This document shows positions 1-10,139 of a stretch of 42,184 nucleotides of DNA, one piece after another. Source of the DNA: an uncultured Flavobacteriaceae bacterium (lineage in GTDB: Bacteria; Bacteroidota; Bacteroidia; Flavobacteriales; Flavobacteriaceae); the NCBI GenBank assembly GCA_937924845.1, contig CALDUQ010000081.1:1-42184 (forward strand), read 5' to 3'. Every line of letters starts with the position of its first letter. Positions within the stretch are counted from its first letter, which is position 1. The notes under the pieces are model-generated. The model was given only the letters and a program-made list of their open reading frames with translations, was not told the origin of the DNA and ran no database searches. Made by a program: the position numbers and the translations under genes.

Positions 1-1
1 A

Positions 2-148
2 GTGCGAAATAATATTAATCAAAATAGGATAACTGGAAGAGGATACGGTGAAAGTCAACTGGTTAATAGATGTTCAAATGGTGTGAAATGTTCTAAATCA
101 GAGCACCAATTAAATAGAAGAAGTGAATTTATTGTTATAGAAAATTAA
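2..148 (+). CDS. OmpA family protein, C-terminal fragment (5' truncated by window edge)
   Basis: Frame 2 reads VRNNINQNRITGRGYGESQLVNRCSNGVKCSKSEHQLNRRSEFIVIEN*, matching the OmpA C-terminal peptidoglycan-binding signature (GRGYGES..N.C..GV.C....H..NRR.EF). Confidence 0.9.
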   Translation: MRNNINQNRITGRGYGESQLVNRCSNGVKCSKSEHQLNRRSEFIVIEN

Positions 149-176
149 TTTTTTACTTTAAATACAATCGTTAAGC

Positions 177-219
177 AAAACGGCTATTCAAATTTTATGA
201 ATAGCCGTTTTGTTTTTTT
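177..219 (+). terminator. Rho-independent terminator after the OmpA-family gene
   Basis: Perfect stem aaaacggctattca / tgaatagccgtttt followed by a T-rich tract (tgttttttt). Confidence 0.85.
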
Positions 220-263
220 ACTCAAATTTAATTCTTTTAATTTGTAAATTAAATCACATCAAT

Positions 264-794
264 ATGAAAAATATTTTAGCTTTTGCAGGAAGTAATAGTA
301 AAACTTCAATAAATAAGCAGTTGGCAGTTTATGCAGCAGGATTAATTGAAGAAGGTACGGTTAATGTATTAGATTTAAATAATTTTAATTTACCTATTTA
401 TGGTGTTGATTATGAAAAGCAACACGGTATACCAGAGTCAGCAAAAACGTTTTTAAAGCATATAAATGAAGCTGATGCAATTGTCTTATCATTGGCAGAA
501 CATAACGGAGCTTATGCATCGGTGTTTAAAAATTTAATAGATTGGATGTCTAGAATTGATGGTAAGTTTTGGAGCGAAAAGCCAATGTTAATAATGGCTA
601 CGTCACCTGGTGCACGTGGTGGAGTTACTGTACTAGAAATTGCAAAAAACCGTTTTGCTTATATGGGAGGAAAAATTGTTGCTAGCTACAGTTTACCGTC
701 ATTTAATGATTATTTTTCCGAAGGAAAAATAATAGAAACCAGTTTAGATACAGCATTAAAACAAGAAGTTATAAAACTAACCAATGCTTTGTAA
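264..794 (+). CDS. NADPH-dependent FMN reductase family protein (flavodoxin-like fold)
   Basis: MKNILAFAGSNSKTSINKQLA...LSLAEHNGAYASVFKNLIDWMSR is typical of the FMN_red family. The tracked ORF starts at 210, inside the terminator region; ATG 264 is the more likely start. Confidence 0.85.
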   Translation: MKNILAFAGSNSKTSINKQLAVYAAGLIEEGTVNVLDLNNFNLPIYGVDYEKQHGIPESAKTFLKHINEADAIVLSLAEHNGAYASVFKNLIDWMSRIDGKFWSEKPMLIMATSPGARGGVTVLEIAKNRFAYMGGKIVASYSLPSFNDYFSEGKIIETSLDTALKQEVIKLTNAL

Positions 795-924
795 GGCATT
801 AAGCTTTACTTGTATCTATAAATAATAGTGGTTTTTTTTGTTTATAATTACGATATTTGGCCGCTTTCCATTCAGAATATAGACTTAACGAATGAGTAAA
901 TAATTAAAAAAATACAGATAGATT

Positions 925-1107
925 ATGGCAATGAATAAAAATACAGTTTTAGCATGGGCAACATTTATAATGATTTTTGTTGGATTAACATTAATTGCAT
1001 TAGGTGCTTTTAGGTATAATGAAATAGCAGGATGGGGTTTTGCAGCTGTAGGTGTAGGGTTTTTTGCAATTGCATGGGTTTTTCATGCATTAAAAGGTCG
1101 AGTGTAA
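925..1107 (+). CDS. Small two-TM membrane protein (resembles CAL67264 family)
   Basis: 60 aa, two hydrophobic helices, directly upstream of ettA as often seen in Flavobacteriia. Confidence 0.65.
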   Translation: MAMNKNTVLAWATFIMIFVGLTLIALGAFRYNEIAGWGFAAVGVGFFAIAWVFHALKGRV

Positions 1108-1129
1108 TAGTATATAAAAAGATTGAATT

Positions 1130-2821
1130 ATGAGTGATGATAAAAAAGTGATATTTTCAATGTCAGGTTTAACAAAAACCTTTCAAGGTGCAAATACGCC
1201 TGTTTTAAAAAATATATATCTAAGTTTTTTTTATGGAGCTAAAATTGGGATTTTAGGATTAAATGGTTCGGGTAAATCTACACTTTTAAAAATTATAGCA
1301 GGAGTTGATAAAAATTATCAAGGTGATGTAACATTTTTGCAAGATTATTCTGTTGGTTACCTTGAGCAAGAACCAAAACTTGATGAGTCTAAAACCGTAA
1401 TGGAAATCGTAAGAGAAGGTGCGGCAGAAACTGTAGCTATTTTAGATGAATACAATAAGATTAATGATATGTTTGGTCTTGAAGAAGTTTACAGCGATGC
1501 CGATAAGATGGAAAAACTTATGGCAAGACAAGCTGAACTTCAAGATGAAATAGATGCAGCAAATGCTTGGGAGCTAGATACCAAGTTAGAAATAGCAATG
1601 GATGCATTAAGAACTCCTGATGGTGATAAAAAAATTGCAGTATTATCTGGTGGAGAAAGACGACGAGTAGCTTTATGTAGGTTGTTGTTAAAAGAGCCAG
1701 ATGTATTATTACTAGATGAGCCCACCAACCATTTAGATGCAGAGTCGGTACATTGGTTGGAGCATCATTTAGCGCAATATAAAGGCACGGTTATAGCAGT
1801 AACTCACGATAGGTACTTTTTAGATAATGTAGCAGGTTGGATTTTAGAGCTTGACAGAGGCGAGGGGATACCTTGGAAAGGAAACTACTCGTCATGGTTA
1901 GATCAAAAATCAAAGCGATTAGCACAAGAAAGTAAAACGGCATCAAAACGTCAAAAAACTTTAGAACGCGAGTTAGATTGGGTACGCCAAGGGGCTAAAG
2001 GTCGTCAAACTAAACAAAAGGCACGTTTAAAAAATTATGATAAACTTTTAAGTCAAGATCAAAAACAGCTTGACGAGAAGTTAGAAATATACATTCCTAA
2101 CGGCCCACGTTTGGGAACCAATGTTATTGAAGCATCAAGCGTAGCAAAAGGCTATGATGATAAATTACTATATGATAATTTAAACTTTAATTTACCACAG
2201 GCAGGTATTGTTGGTGTAATTGGTCCTAATGGTGCTGGAAAAACTACTATTTTTAGAATGATAATGGGAGAAGAAACCCCTGATGGTGGAGAGTTTAAAG
2301 TAGGCGAAACAGCTAAAATTGCTTACGTTGATCAAAGTCATTCTAATATAGATCCTGAAAAATCAATTTGGCAAAATTTTAGTGACGAGCAAGAACTTGT
2401 CATGATGGGCGGTAAGCAGGTTAACTCTAGAGCTTATTTAAGCCGATTTAATTTTAGCGGAAGCGAACAAAATAAAAAAGTAAAATTACTATCAGGAGGA
2501 GAACGTAATAGATTACATTTAGCAATGACCTTAAAGGAAGAAGGGAATGTGTTACTACTAGATGAGCCAACCAACGATTTGGATGTGAATACACTTCGAG
2601 CACTTGAAGAGGGGCTTGAAAATTTTGCTGGATGTGCAGTAGTTATTAGCCATGACCGTTGGTTTTTAGATCGTATTTGTACGCATATTTTAGCATTTGA
2701 AGGCGACTCACAAGTGTATTTTTTTGAAGGCAGTTTTAGTGATTACGAAGAGAATAAAAAGAAAAGGCTAGGAGGTGATTTAATGCCAAAGCGTATAAAA
2801 TATAAAAAACTGACGCGTTAA
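1130..2821 (+). CDS. ettA: Energy-dependent translational throttle protein EttA (ABC-F ATPase)
   Basis: Two ABC domains ([49 protein letters not shown]) with an ABC-F linker. Confidence 0.95.
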   Translation: MSDDKKVIFSMSGLTKTFQGANTPVLKNIYLSFFYGAKIGILGLNGSGKSTLLKIIAGVDKNYQGDVTFLQDYSVGYLEQEPKLDESKTVMEIVREGAAETVAILDEYNKINDMFGLEEVYSDADKMEKLMARQAELQDEIDAANAWELDTKLEIAMDALRTPDGDKKIAVLSGGERRRVALCRLLLKEPDVLLLDEPTNHLDAESVHWLEHHLAQYKGTVIAVTHDRYFLDNVAGWILELDRGEGIPWKGNYSSWLDQKSKRLAQESKTASKRQKTLERELDWVRQGAKGRQTKQKARLKNYDKLLSQDQKQLDEKLEIYIPNGPRLGTNVIEASSVAKGYDDKLLYDNLNFNLPQAGIVGVIGPNGAGKTTIFRMIMGEETPDGGEFKVGETAKIAYVDQSHSNIDPEKSIWQNFSDEQELVMMGGKQVNSRAYLSRFNFSGSEQNKKVKLLSGGERNRLHLAMTLKEEGNVLLLDEPTNDLDVNTLRALEEGLENFAGCAVVISHDRWFLDRICTHILAFEGDSQVYFFEGSFSDYEENKKKRLGGDLMPKRIKYKKLTR

Positions 2822-2901
2822 ATTTCGTCGAATTTTACTAAAAATTATAACATAAACCCTTTAAAGGTTGTATTTTTGCACGTCTTTAAAATATAATAAC
2901 T

Positions 2902-4452
2902 GTGATTTCAACTGTAGAGCAACAAGAACGTAAAGTAGGAAAAGAGTTATATAGCTATCAAAAAGGAGCTATTAATAAAATTTTCAAACATTTTGAAAAT
3001 GCTCCTAAAAATTACCATTTATTATATCAACTCCCTACAGGTGGTGGTAAAACTGTAATTTTTTCTGAAATTGTTAGGCAATATTTAAAACATCACAAAA
3101 AACGTGTGTTAATATTAACACACCGTATTGAGCTGTGTAAGCAAACCTCAAACATGCTTACCGAGTTTGGTGTTGATAATAAAGTTGTAGATAGTAAAGC
3201 CGATTTAAGTGATCAAAAAAACTATGGCTGTTTTGTAGCCATGGTTGAAACCTTAAATAATAGACTTAATGACGATAAGTTTGATATGACTGATGTTGGC
3301 TTGGTTATTATTGATGAAGCACATTACAATTCATTTACAAAATTATTTAAGTTTTTTAGTGAATCTTTTATTTTGGGGGTTACCGCAACACCATTAAGCT
3401 CAAATGTTGAGCTGCCAATGACGTCAAATTATGATGAACTTATTGTAGGTGAATCTATTGAATCTTTGATAGAAAATAAATTTTTAGCTAAAGCTGAAAT
3501 GCACTCGTATAATGTAGGTTTAACTTCATTAACCGTTGGAGCTAATGGTGACTATACTGTAAAATCATCAGAAGATTTATATACAAACTCAGATATGCTT
3601 TATAAGCTAGTAAGTGCTTATGAAGAACGTTGTAAAAATAAAAAAACACTAATTTTTAATAACGGTATTAAAACCTCAATAATGGTATATGACGCATTTA
3701 GGCGTATGGGATACCCAATTGAACATCTGGATAATACAGCTACTAAAAACGAGCGTAAAGCAATTTTAGAATGGTTTAAAAATACACCAAACGCAATTTT
3801 AACATCGGTAAGTATTTTAACAACAGGTTTTGATGAGCCAACGGTTGAGTCTATAATGCTAAATAGAGCTACAAAATCATTAACGCTTTATTATCAAATG
3901 ATAGGTCGTGGCTCTCGTATTATAAACTCCAAAGATAGTTTTACCGTTATAGATTTAGGAAATAACTTTCATCGTTTTGGACCCTGGGGTAGCGATTTAG
4001 ATTGGCAACGCATATTTAGATCACCAGACTATTACTTAAATGGTTTGATGAGTGATGAAGAAATTGAAAGTAATTTTAAATATGAAATGCCAGAGGATGT
4101 TAGAAAAGAGTTTGCTAATTCCAAGGATGTGTATTTTGATGTTAGAAAAACCTATTTAGATTCTGTAAGAAATGGAGAATCATCGAAAGTGGTTTTAAAA
4201 CGTTCAATAAGTCAGCATTGTTATATTTGTGTTGAAAATAGTGAGGATGTTTTTGATGCATTAACGTTAATGAAATTACTTAATGATGATATAAGTTTTA
4301 GGGTTGAACGTTATACAAAATGCATAAGTAAGAGCACACATAATTTTGTTGATTGGTTAAAAGATGATTACCGAAAAAAATTACGCAGTGAAATTCGAGA
4401 AAAATTTAATACCATTTATAAGGAAATTCACGGTAAGGACCCTGTAGATTAG
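2902..4452 (+). CDS. DEAD/DEAH-box SF2 helicase
   Basis: Walker A LPTGGGKT, DEAH box, VTATPLS motif III, QMIGRGSR motif VI; GTG start. TAnnTTTG motif at 2871. Confidence 0.9.
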   Translation: MISTVEQQERKVGKELYSYQKGAINKIFKHFENAPKNYHLLYQLPTGGGKTVIFSEIVRQYLKHHKKRVLILTHRIELCKQTSNMLTEFGVDNKVVDSKADLSDQKNYGCFVAMVETLNNRLNDDKFDMTDVGLVIIDEAHYNSFTKLFKFFSESFILGVTATPLSSNVELPMTSNYDELIVGESIESLIENKFLAKAEMHSYNVGLTSLTVGANGDYTVKSSEDLYTNSDMLYKLVSAYEERCKNKKTLIFNNGIKTSIMVYDAFRRMGYPIEHLDNTATKNERKAILEWFKNTPNAILTSVSILTTGFDEPTVESIMLNRATKSLTLYYQMIGRGSRIINSKDSFTVIDLGNNFHRFGPWGSDLDWQRIFRSPDYYLNGLMSDEEIESNFKYEMPEDVRKEFANSKDVYFDVRKTYLDSVRNGESSKVVLKRSISQHCYICVENSEDVFDALTLMKLLNDDISFRVERYTKCISKSTHNFVDWLKDDYRKKLRSEIREKFNTIYKEIHGKDPVD

Positions 4453-4499
4453 TATTAAATTTTAAACTGTTTGCCGTTTTTTATTATAGCGTATAATTG

Positions 4500-6734
4500 T
4501 TAATTAAGCGGTAGTCTAATATGTATTGAAGTGCCTTTGTTTATTTCACTTTCAGCCCAAATTTCACCATTATTATTGTTAATGTAATCTTTACAAAGCA
4601 TTAAACCTAAGCCAGTGCCAGCTTCACCAGCGGTACCTGCCGAGCTATGTTCTATAACTGATTTAAAAATGCTTTCTTTAGTATGTGCATTCATACCTAC
4701 ACCAGTATCAGTGACGGTTATGTAGCACATTTTGCCTATATTTTTTGCCTTTAAAGTAATAGTGCCATGTAAAGGTGTAAATTTAATAGCATTGCTAATA
4801 ATATTTCTTAAAATTAAATTTAATTGATTGTCATCAATTATTAATGAACTATTTTCATCAATATCAGAATGTACTTTTATATGTTTTGCGTTAATTTGAT
4901 TTCCAAATAATGGTAATAATTTATTAATATAAGGCTCTAGTTGTATTTGAGTTGGTTTTTGAATTATACCAGCCATTTGATTTCTGGCCCAATATAAGAT
5001 GTTGTCTAGAGAAGCATAAGCAATATCAAAATTATTTTTTAAGTGTTTAACATTTTGTTTTACTTCAGCACTATTTATGTCGCCATTTGAGATTAAATGA
5101 AGCAAACTATTTAAGGAAGTAAGCGGTGTTTTTAAGTCATGACCAATAACGGCTAATATTTTACTTTTCACCATATCCATGTCATCTAGAGATTGTTTTT
5201 GAGACTCTAATATTGTATTTAATTTCTTTTTATTTAAAAATGATTTGTAAACAAAAGCAATTACCGAAAGTGAGAATAAAAAAGCTAAAAACACCAAGGA
5301 TGTATAGGCTTTTTGTTGTTTAAGCTGAGCTTTGTTTATTTGTTGGTGTTTTGCAACTTTTTTTTCTATTTCTGCTTTTTGATTTTCAAAATCATAAGCA
5401 AATATTTTTGAATTAATTTTATTTGTTTCATTAGCCTTTAATATGCTGTCAAAATATTTAATGTGTCTGGTAGAGTAGTAGTCGGCTTTTTTGTAGTTGT
5501 TTATATTTGTGTAAGCATCATGAATTAAGTCTATTGATTTTAAAGTGTACAGGCCTCTTTCACTTAATGGCACGTTGTTTACTTTTTCTAAGTTTTTTTC
5601 GAGTATCGAAAGTGCTTTTTTATTTTTATTAATGCCATGGTAATATTCGCCCAACAAAAAATTAATTTTAAATTTAAAAAAAGGTTTGTCTACTTTCTTT
5701 AAGTACTTGTTAAGTGTTTTGGTATAGTTTTGGTTTGTGTTTTCACCAAGTTTTAAGTTGCAAATAACACCGCCAATGTATGAAAGCGCAAGGTAATTAC
5801 TTTTGTTATTTTTAGTGCTTAATTGGTATAACTTATCATAATATTGTTTGGCTTCTTTATATTTTTTAGATAAACTATAGATTTCAGCTATATTATTGTA
5901 GCATCTTAGTAATTGGGTTTCATTGTTAGTTTCGCGTGCAATTACCATTGCAATTTTAGCTTCGGCTATAGCTAAATCATATTTTTGTTGAAGTTTAAAT
6001 ATGTTACTAATATTGCGACGAAAATAAATTTCATTTCGTTTAAGGTCATGGCTTAAGCTAATGTTTAATCCTTTTTGAAAATATTCGATTGCTTTTTCAT
6101 TATTACCTTGTGACTGTATTATAGAGCCAATATTGTTGTATAAAGTAGCTTTGTGTTCGGGTAAATTTAAATTACCTATTGATTTTAAAGATTTTATATA
6201 ATATTCAAAACTTTTATCATAATTTCCTTCAATAAAAGCAACAGCACCAAAGCTATTTAATAGTATAGCTTTATATCTACTTTTTTCAATGTTTTCAATG
6301 TTTTTTAAAGCTTTTTGTAAATATATTTTTGATTGTTTTAAATCATTTTGCTCATATGCAATTAATCCAAAACCATGATAAGCTTTTGATATTAGAGTAT
6401 CTGTTTTTATTTCAATAGCGAGGTCTAAACATGTATTAAAACTAATTTTAGCGCCTTTAAGGTCAGATTTGTTTCGTTGTATTAAGCCATATAGGTATTC
6501 AGTTTCAGCGATATAGCTTTTTAAGTTGTTTTCAATACTAATTTGTAATATTTTTTCTCTATAATTGCTGGCTAGTTCTAAGGTTAAGCCATTACTGTAA
6601 CCTTTTTTAAGTAATTTAATGTAGTTTTTAACTTGCTTTATATCATATAAATTTTTGTCAAAATTTGGTGATAGATTTAAAACAAATGAAAGTATAGTAA
6701 TTAAAACAGGATAAATGAGGGCGTTAAGACACAT
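4500..6734 (-). CDS. TPR-containing sensor histidine kinase
   Basis: N-terminal TPR repeats, one TM segment (TSLVFLAFLFSLSVIAFVY), HisKA H-box VIGHDLKTPL, HATPase N/G boxes (NIISNAIKFT, DTGVGM, GTGLGL). Confidence 0.9.
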   Translation of the reverse strand: MCLNALIYPVLITILSFVLNLSPNFDKNLYDIKQVKNYIKLLKKGYSNGLTLELASNYREKILQISIENNLKSYIAETEYLYGLIQRNKSDLKGAKISFNTCLDLAIEIKTDTLISKAYHGFGLIAYEQNDLKQSKIYLQKALKNIENIEKSRYKAILLNSFGAVAFIEGNYDKSFEYYIKSLKSIGNLNLPEHKATLYNNIGSIIQSQGNNEKAIEYFQKGLNISLSHDLKRNEIYFRRNISNIFKLQQKYDLAIAEAKIAMVIARETNNETQLLRCYNNIAEIYSLSKKYKEAKQYYDKLYQLSTKNNKSNYLALSYIGGVICNLKLGENTNQNYTKTLNKYLKKVDKPFFKFKINFLLGEYYHGINKNKKALSILEKNLEKVNNVPLSERGLYTLKSIDLIHDAYTNINNYKKADYYSTRHIKYFDSILKANETNKINSKIFAYDFENQKAEIEKKVAKHQQINKAQLKQQKAYTSLVFLAFLFSLSVIAFVYKSFLNKKKLNTILESQKQSLDDMDMVKSKILAVIGHDLKTPLTSLNSLLHLISNGDINSAEVKQNVKHLKNNFDIAYASLDNILYWARNQMAGIIQKPTQIQLEPYINKLLPLFGNQINAKHIKVHSDIDENSSLIIDDNQLNLILRNIISNAIKFTPLHGTITLKAKNIGKMCYITVTDTGVGMNAHTKESIFKSVIEHSSAGTAGEAGTGLGLMLCKDYINNNNGEIWAESEINKGTSIHIRLPLN

Positions 6735-6866
6735 GATTTTTAGGGCGTAAAAGTTATTTTATTTTGTTTTTGTAAGGACTCTAAAAATACAAAATAATTA
6801 GTCTATAACAAATCAGGGTATACCCTAGCTTATTTTTATCAGTAGTTATATTGGATTTTTGATAGT

Positions 6867-7322
6867 TTAGTTTTTAACTTTTAAGGTCCATTCAAAATCA
6901 AATACGCTAACGATTTCATCATTTTTGTTTTTGCCTATTGAATTTAACCAAACAGTTTGGCTTTCATTGGTTTTTATCGCTTTTTGTACTGCAATTTTAG
7001 CTTTTTCAACCTCTTTGCATTCAAAAAAAATACGATGGGTTGCTTTTTTGTAAAATGCAGCTTTATTGGTGGCTACAAGCATAGATATATTTTTTTTACT
7101 GTCCTTTATGGTTTTCATAATAATTATGCCAGTAGCAAGTTCGGCCGCCATACCTTGTGCAGCCCAAAACATCGATTTAAAAGGGTTTTTATTAATCCAA
7201 TTTAATTTAATTGTAGTTACACAGCTTTCAAAATCTATTTTAAATACTCTAACACCGCAAATAAAAGCAGATGGTAGCTTTGCTATTAAAAACAAATTAA
7301 TTTTTGTAGGGGTAAAGTTCAT
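6867..7322 (-). CDS. DUF4442 domain-containing protein (hotdog-fold, thioesterase-like)
   Basis: 151 aa with AAQGMAAELATG and SMLVATNKAAFYKKATHRIFFEC, resembling the DUF4442/YiiD-like hotdog family. Confidence 0.75.
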   Translation of the reverse strand: MNFTPTKINLFLIAKLPSAFICGVRVFKIDFESCVTTIKLNWINKNPFKSMFWAAQGMAAELATGIIIMKTIKDSKKNISMLVATNKAAFYKKATHRIFFECKEVEKAKIAVQKAIKTNESQTVWLNSIGKNKNDEIVSVFDFEWTLKVKN

Positions 7323-7460
7323 ATTATTTTTTCTTAAAAATAGTTAAAAAATAAAACACTAAAATGTTAAAATAATGTTAATATCTAGTACTATGTGTAA
7401 CATAATACCAAATAATAAAACAAATTTGTATAATCAATCACAAAAGGAACAGTTAAATCT

Positions 7461-7793
7461 ATGAAAATAGAAAACACAAAGGCTCAAATGCGTAAAGGGA
7501 TATTGGAATACTGCATTCTATATATTTTAAAAGATAATGATGCCTATGTTGCCGAAATTTTAAAGGCCTTAAAACAATCAAAATTAATAGTTGTAGAAGG
7601 CACGATTTACCCATTACTTACACGATTAAAAAATGCCGAATTATTGCAATATAGATGGGAGGAATCATCAGCTGGTCCTCCTCGAAAATATTATAGATTA
7701 ACCGAATTGGGTAATGATTTTTTAGAAGAATTGAATTTTACATGGAATGAACTGCAAAATGCTGTGAATCTTGTAACTAAAAATAAAAAATAA
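7461..7793 (+). CDS. PadR family transcriptional regulator
   Basis: 110 aa winged helix; MRKGILEYCILYILK...EGTIYPLLTRL...GPPRKYYRLTELG is the PadR signature. Confidence 0.95.
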   Translation: MKIENTKAQMRKGILEYCILYILKDNDAYVAEILKALKQSKLIVVEGTIYPLLTRLKNAELLQYRWEESSAGPPRKYYRLTELGNDFLEELNFTWNELQNAVNLVTKNKK

Positions 7794-7798
7794 TAAAG

Positions 7799-9481
7799 AT
7801 GAAAAAAACAATAAACATAAATTTAGCTGGATTATTTTTTCATATCGATGAAGATGCTTATCAAATTTTAGATGACTATCTTAAGCGTATTAAGCAAGCA
7901 TTTACCGATCCCGTTAACCGTATAGAAATTTTAGCAGATGTAGAGGCTCGAATTGCAGAGCTTTTTAATGAACGAATAAAATCCGACAGGCAAGTAGTTA
8001 CTTATAATGATGTTAATGATATAATTGCAATTATGGGGCAACCCGAAGATTATATGATGAATGAAGACGAGTTTGAAACGCATGATTTTAATGAAAATTA
8101 TGACAGTGAAGCATCGGCGAGTACAAAAAAAATATATCGAGATATAGATAATGCCTATGTTGGTGGTGTTTCGGCGGGTTTAGCACATTATTTTGGTATT
8201 GATCCTTTATGGATTCGTTTATTATGGGCATTTTTGTTTTTTGGCGCTGGCACAGGTTTATTTATGTATTTATTGCTTTGGTGCTTATTGCCCGAGGCTA
8301 AAACAACAGCACAAAAATTAGCGATGCGCGGTAAGTCAGTTAATATTTCAAACATACAGCAAAAAGTAAAAGAGGGTTTTAATACAGTGGTTGATGGCTT
8401 TGATGAGGTTACTGATAAATTAAAAAATGTAGATTATTCAAAAATTCAAGACAAGTCTACTTCTTTTTTTGAGTCTGTATCAAAACTTTTAATGGGTGTT
8501 GTTAAATTTTTTGGAAAATTTATAGGTGTTATTGTTATTATAACAGCATCAATTGCCGTGTTTTCATTATTGATAGGTGTCTTTATGAAAACAAGTTTTC
8601 GTTTTTTTAATTATGACTTAAATATAACAAATCAAAAGCCAAAATGGCTTTTGTTTCTAGTTATAGGTATACCACTGTTTTGGTTGTTTTATTTAGGTTT
8701 TAAGTTATTAATTAGCAACTCAAAATCATTGCCAAAAAACACTAAATCAACACTGCTAGTGATTTGGGTATTGGCGATAATTGGTGTGAATAAATATGAT
8801 TTTAAAGACAATATATTTGAGTCAGAAAAAACCAGCTATATCTCATCTAGTGATTTAAAAAAATTTACTGTCAATGACACTATCTACTTATCGATGAGTG
8901 ATAATAAGTATTTTGATAATGCATTTAAACGTAAGTTTAAATATAAAAAAATAATCGAAAACAATGAAGTTCAATATGTATCTAGGGGCGTGCGATTAAT
9001 TATTAAATCAACACCAGCAGCATACGCAAGTATAAAAGTTGAAAAGCAAATAAGTGCCTCAAATAGTAATAAATTTAAGGGTAATACTATCAATTATGAT
9101 TATTATGTTAATGATAAAACAATTTATTTAGATAGTTATTTTATAGCTGATAAAAAATATAGAAGTAGTACAGATGAGGTTAAAGTAACTGTTTATTTGC
9201 CTATCGGAAGTGTTTTTTATGGTAAAAAAAATACATATGCATTTCATAAAAATGAAGAAGCTTTTAACGACATTTTCCGTAATGGGCAAGAAGAAAAATA
9301 TTTAAAAGTAGCTCATGATAATTTAACAACACTCAAGTTAAGGAGTGCATCGCCAACACCAATGGATACAAAATCAAAAATGCATCCTGTAAACGTAAGT
9401 ATCGATTCGGTTATAACAATTACGACAAGTAAACCAAAAACTAAGCCTCCAATAAGTGAAGATTCACTAACAGTTAATTAG
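7799..9481 (+). CDS. PspC domain-containing membrane protein with HAAS-like N-terminus
   Basis: N-terminal helical DAYQILDDYLKRIKQAF..RIEILADVEARIAELF, then PspC motif KIYRDIDNAYVGGVSAGLAHYFGIDPLWIRLLW, then several TM helices. Confidence 0.88.
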   Translation: MKKTININLAGLFFHIDEDAYQILDDYLKRIKQAFTDPVNRIEILADVEARIAELFNERIKSDRQVVTYNDVNDIIAIMGQPEDYMMNEDEFETHDFNENYDSEASASTKKIYRDIDNAYVGGVSAGLAHYFGIDPLWIRLLWAFLFFGAGTGLFMYLLLWCLLPEAKTTAQKLAMRGKSVNISNIQQKVKEGFNTVVDGFDEVTDKLKNVDYSKIQDKSTSFFESVSKLLMGVVKFFGKFIGVIVIITASIAVFSLLIGVFMKTSFRFFNYDLNITNQKPKWLLFLVIGIPLFWLFYLGFKLLISNSKSLPKNTKSTLLVIWVLAIIGVNKYDFKDNIFESEKTSYISSSDLKKFTVNDTIYLSMSDNKYFDNAFKRKFKYKKIIENNEVQYVSRGVRLIIKSTPAAYASIKVEKQISASNSNKFKGNTINYDYYVNDKTIYLDSYFIADKKYRSSTDEVKVTVYLPIGSVFYGKKNTYAFHKNEEAFNDIFRNGQEEKYLKVAHDNLTTLKLRSASPTPMDTKSKMHPVNVSIDSVITITTSKPKTKPPISEDSLTVN

Positions 9482-9610
9482 TGTATAGGCTAGTGTTAAT
9501 TGTGATATAGTTTACAAAACAGATAAATATGTAATATTTTTTATTTTTAAAATTATTTATAGCGTATTACCTCTATTACTTTTTTAAATTTGTAATAAAA
9601 ATTTTTTAAG

Positions 9611-10138
9611 TTGATAAATTTGTTGCGTAAAAAAATATTAGAAAATAAATTAAAAGGCCTATCAAATCAAACTATTGATGTAATTGATAAACATGAAAAA
9701 ATAAAATCAATAGGCATAATATCATCAATCGCAGAGCACAATAATATAGTTCAATTTTGTGAAAAACTGCAATCATCCGTAGGTAAAAATTTTAACATTA
9801 CAACTTTTTTGTTTTGTAAAAACAAAAATGAAGCTATAACTATAGATGATCAAAATGTATTTGGATTTGTTAAAAAAGATATTAATTGGTTAGGTAATAT
9901 CACCAATAAAGAGTTGAAGCAATTTATAGATCAACCTTTTGATTTGTTAATCAATTTTTATGTAAATGAAAGCTTAGAGTTAAATTTGGTGTCAGCAAAA
10001 TCTAACGCAAACTTTAAAGTTGGGGTTGCCGAGCATCATAATGTTAATAATGATTTAGTGATAGCTATAAATTTGGATGATTATTTGGGTTTTGAAGCAG
10101 AATTAACTAAATATTTAAATATATTAAATAAAATATAA
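9611..10138 (+). CDS. DUF6913-like conserved hypothetical protein
   Basis: 175 aa directly upstream of dapA (1-nt gap), TTG start; a small conserved flavobacterial protein in this position. Confidence 0.6.
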   Translation: MINLLRKKILENKLKGLSNQTIDVIDKHEKIKSIGIISSIAEHNNIVQFCEKLQSSVGKNFNITTFLFCKNKNEAITIDDQNVFGFVKKDINWLGNITNKELKQFIDQPFDLLINFYVNESLELNLVSAKSNANFKVGVAEHHNVNNDLVIAINLDDYLGFEAELTKYLNILNKI

Positions 10139-10139
10139 A

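Noticed and set aside
2902-4452. DEAD/DEAH helicase as a possible defence gene
   Set aside because: No adjacent nuclease, methylase or other defence partner; neighbours are housekeeping, so a defence role is unsupported.
6957-7347. Two + strand ORFs (6957-7205, 7066-7347) opposite the DUF4442 gene
   Set aside because: Antisense to a well-supported CDS; Phe/Ile/Tyr-rich composition typical of reverse-strand translation of AT-rich genes; no family motifs.
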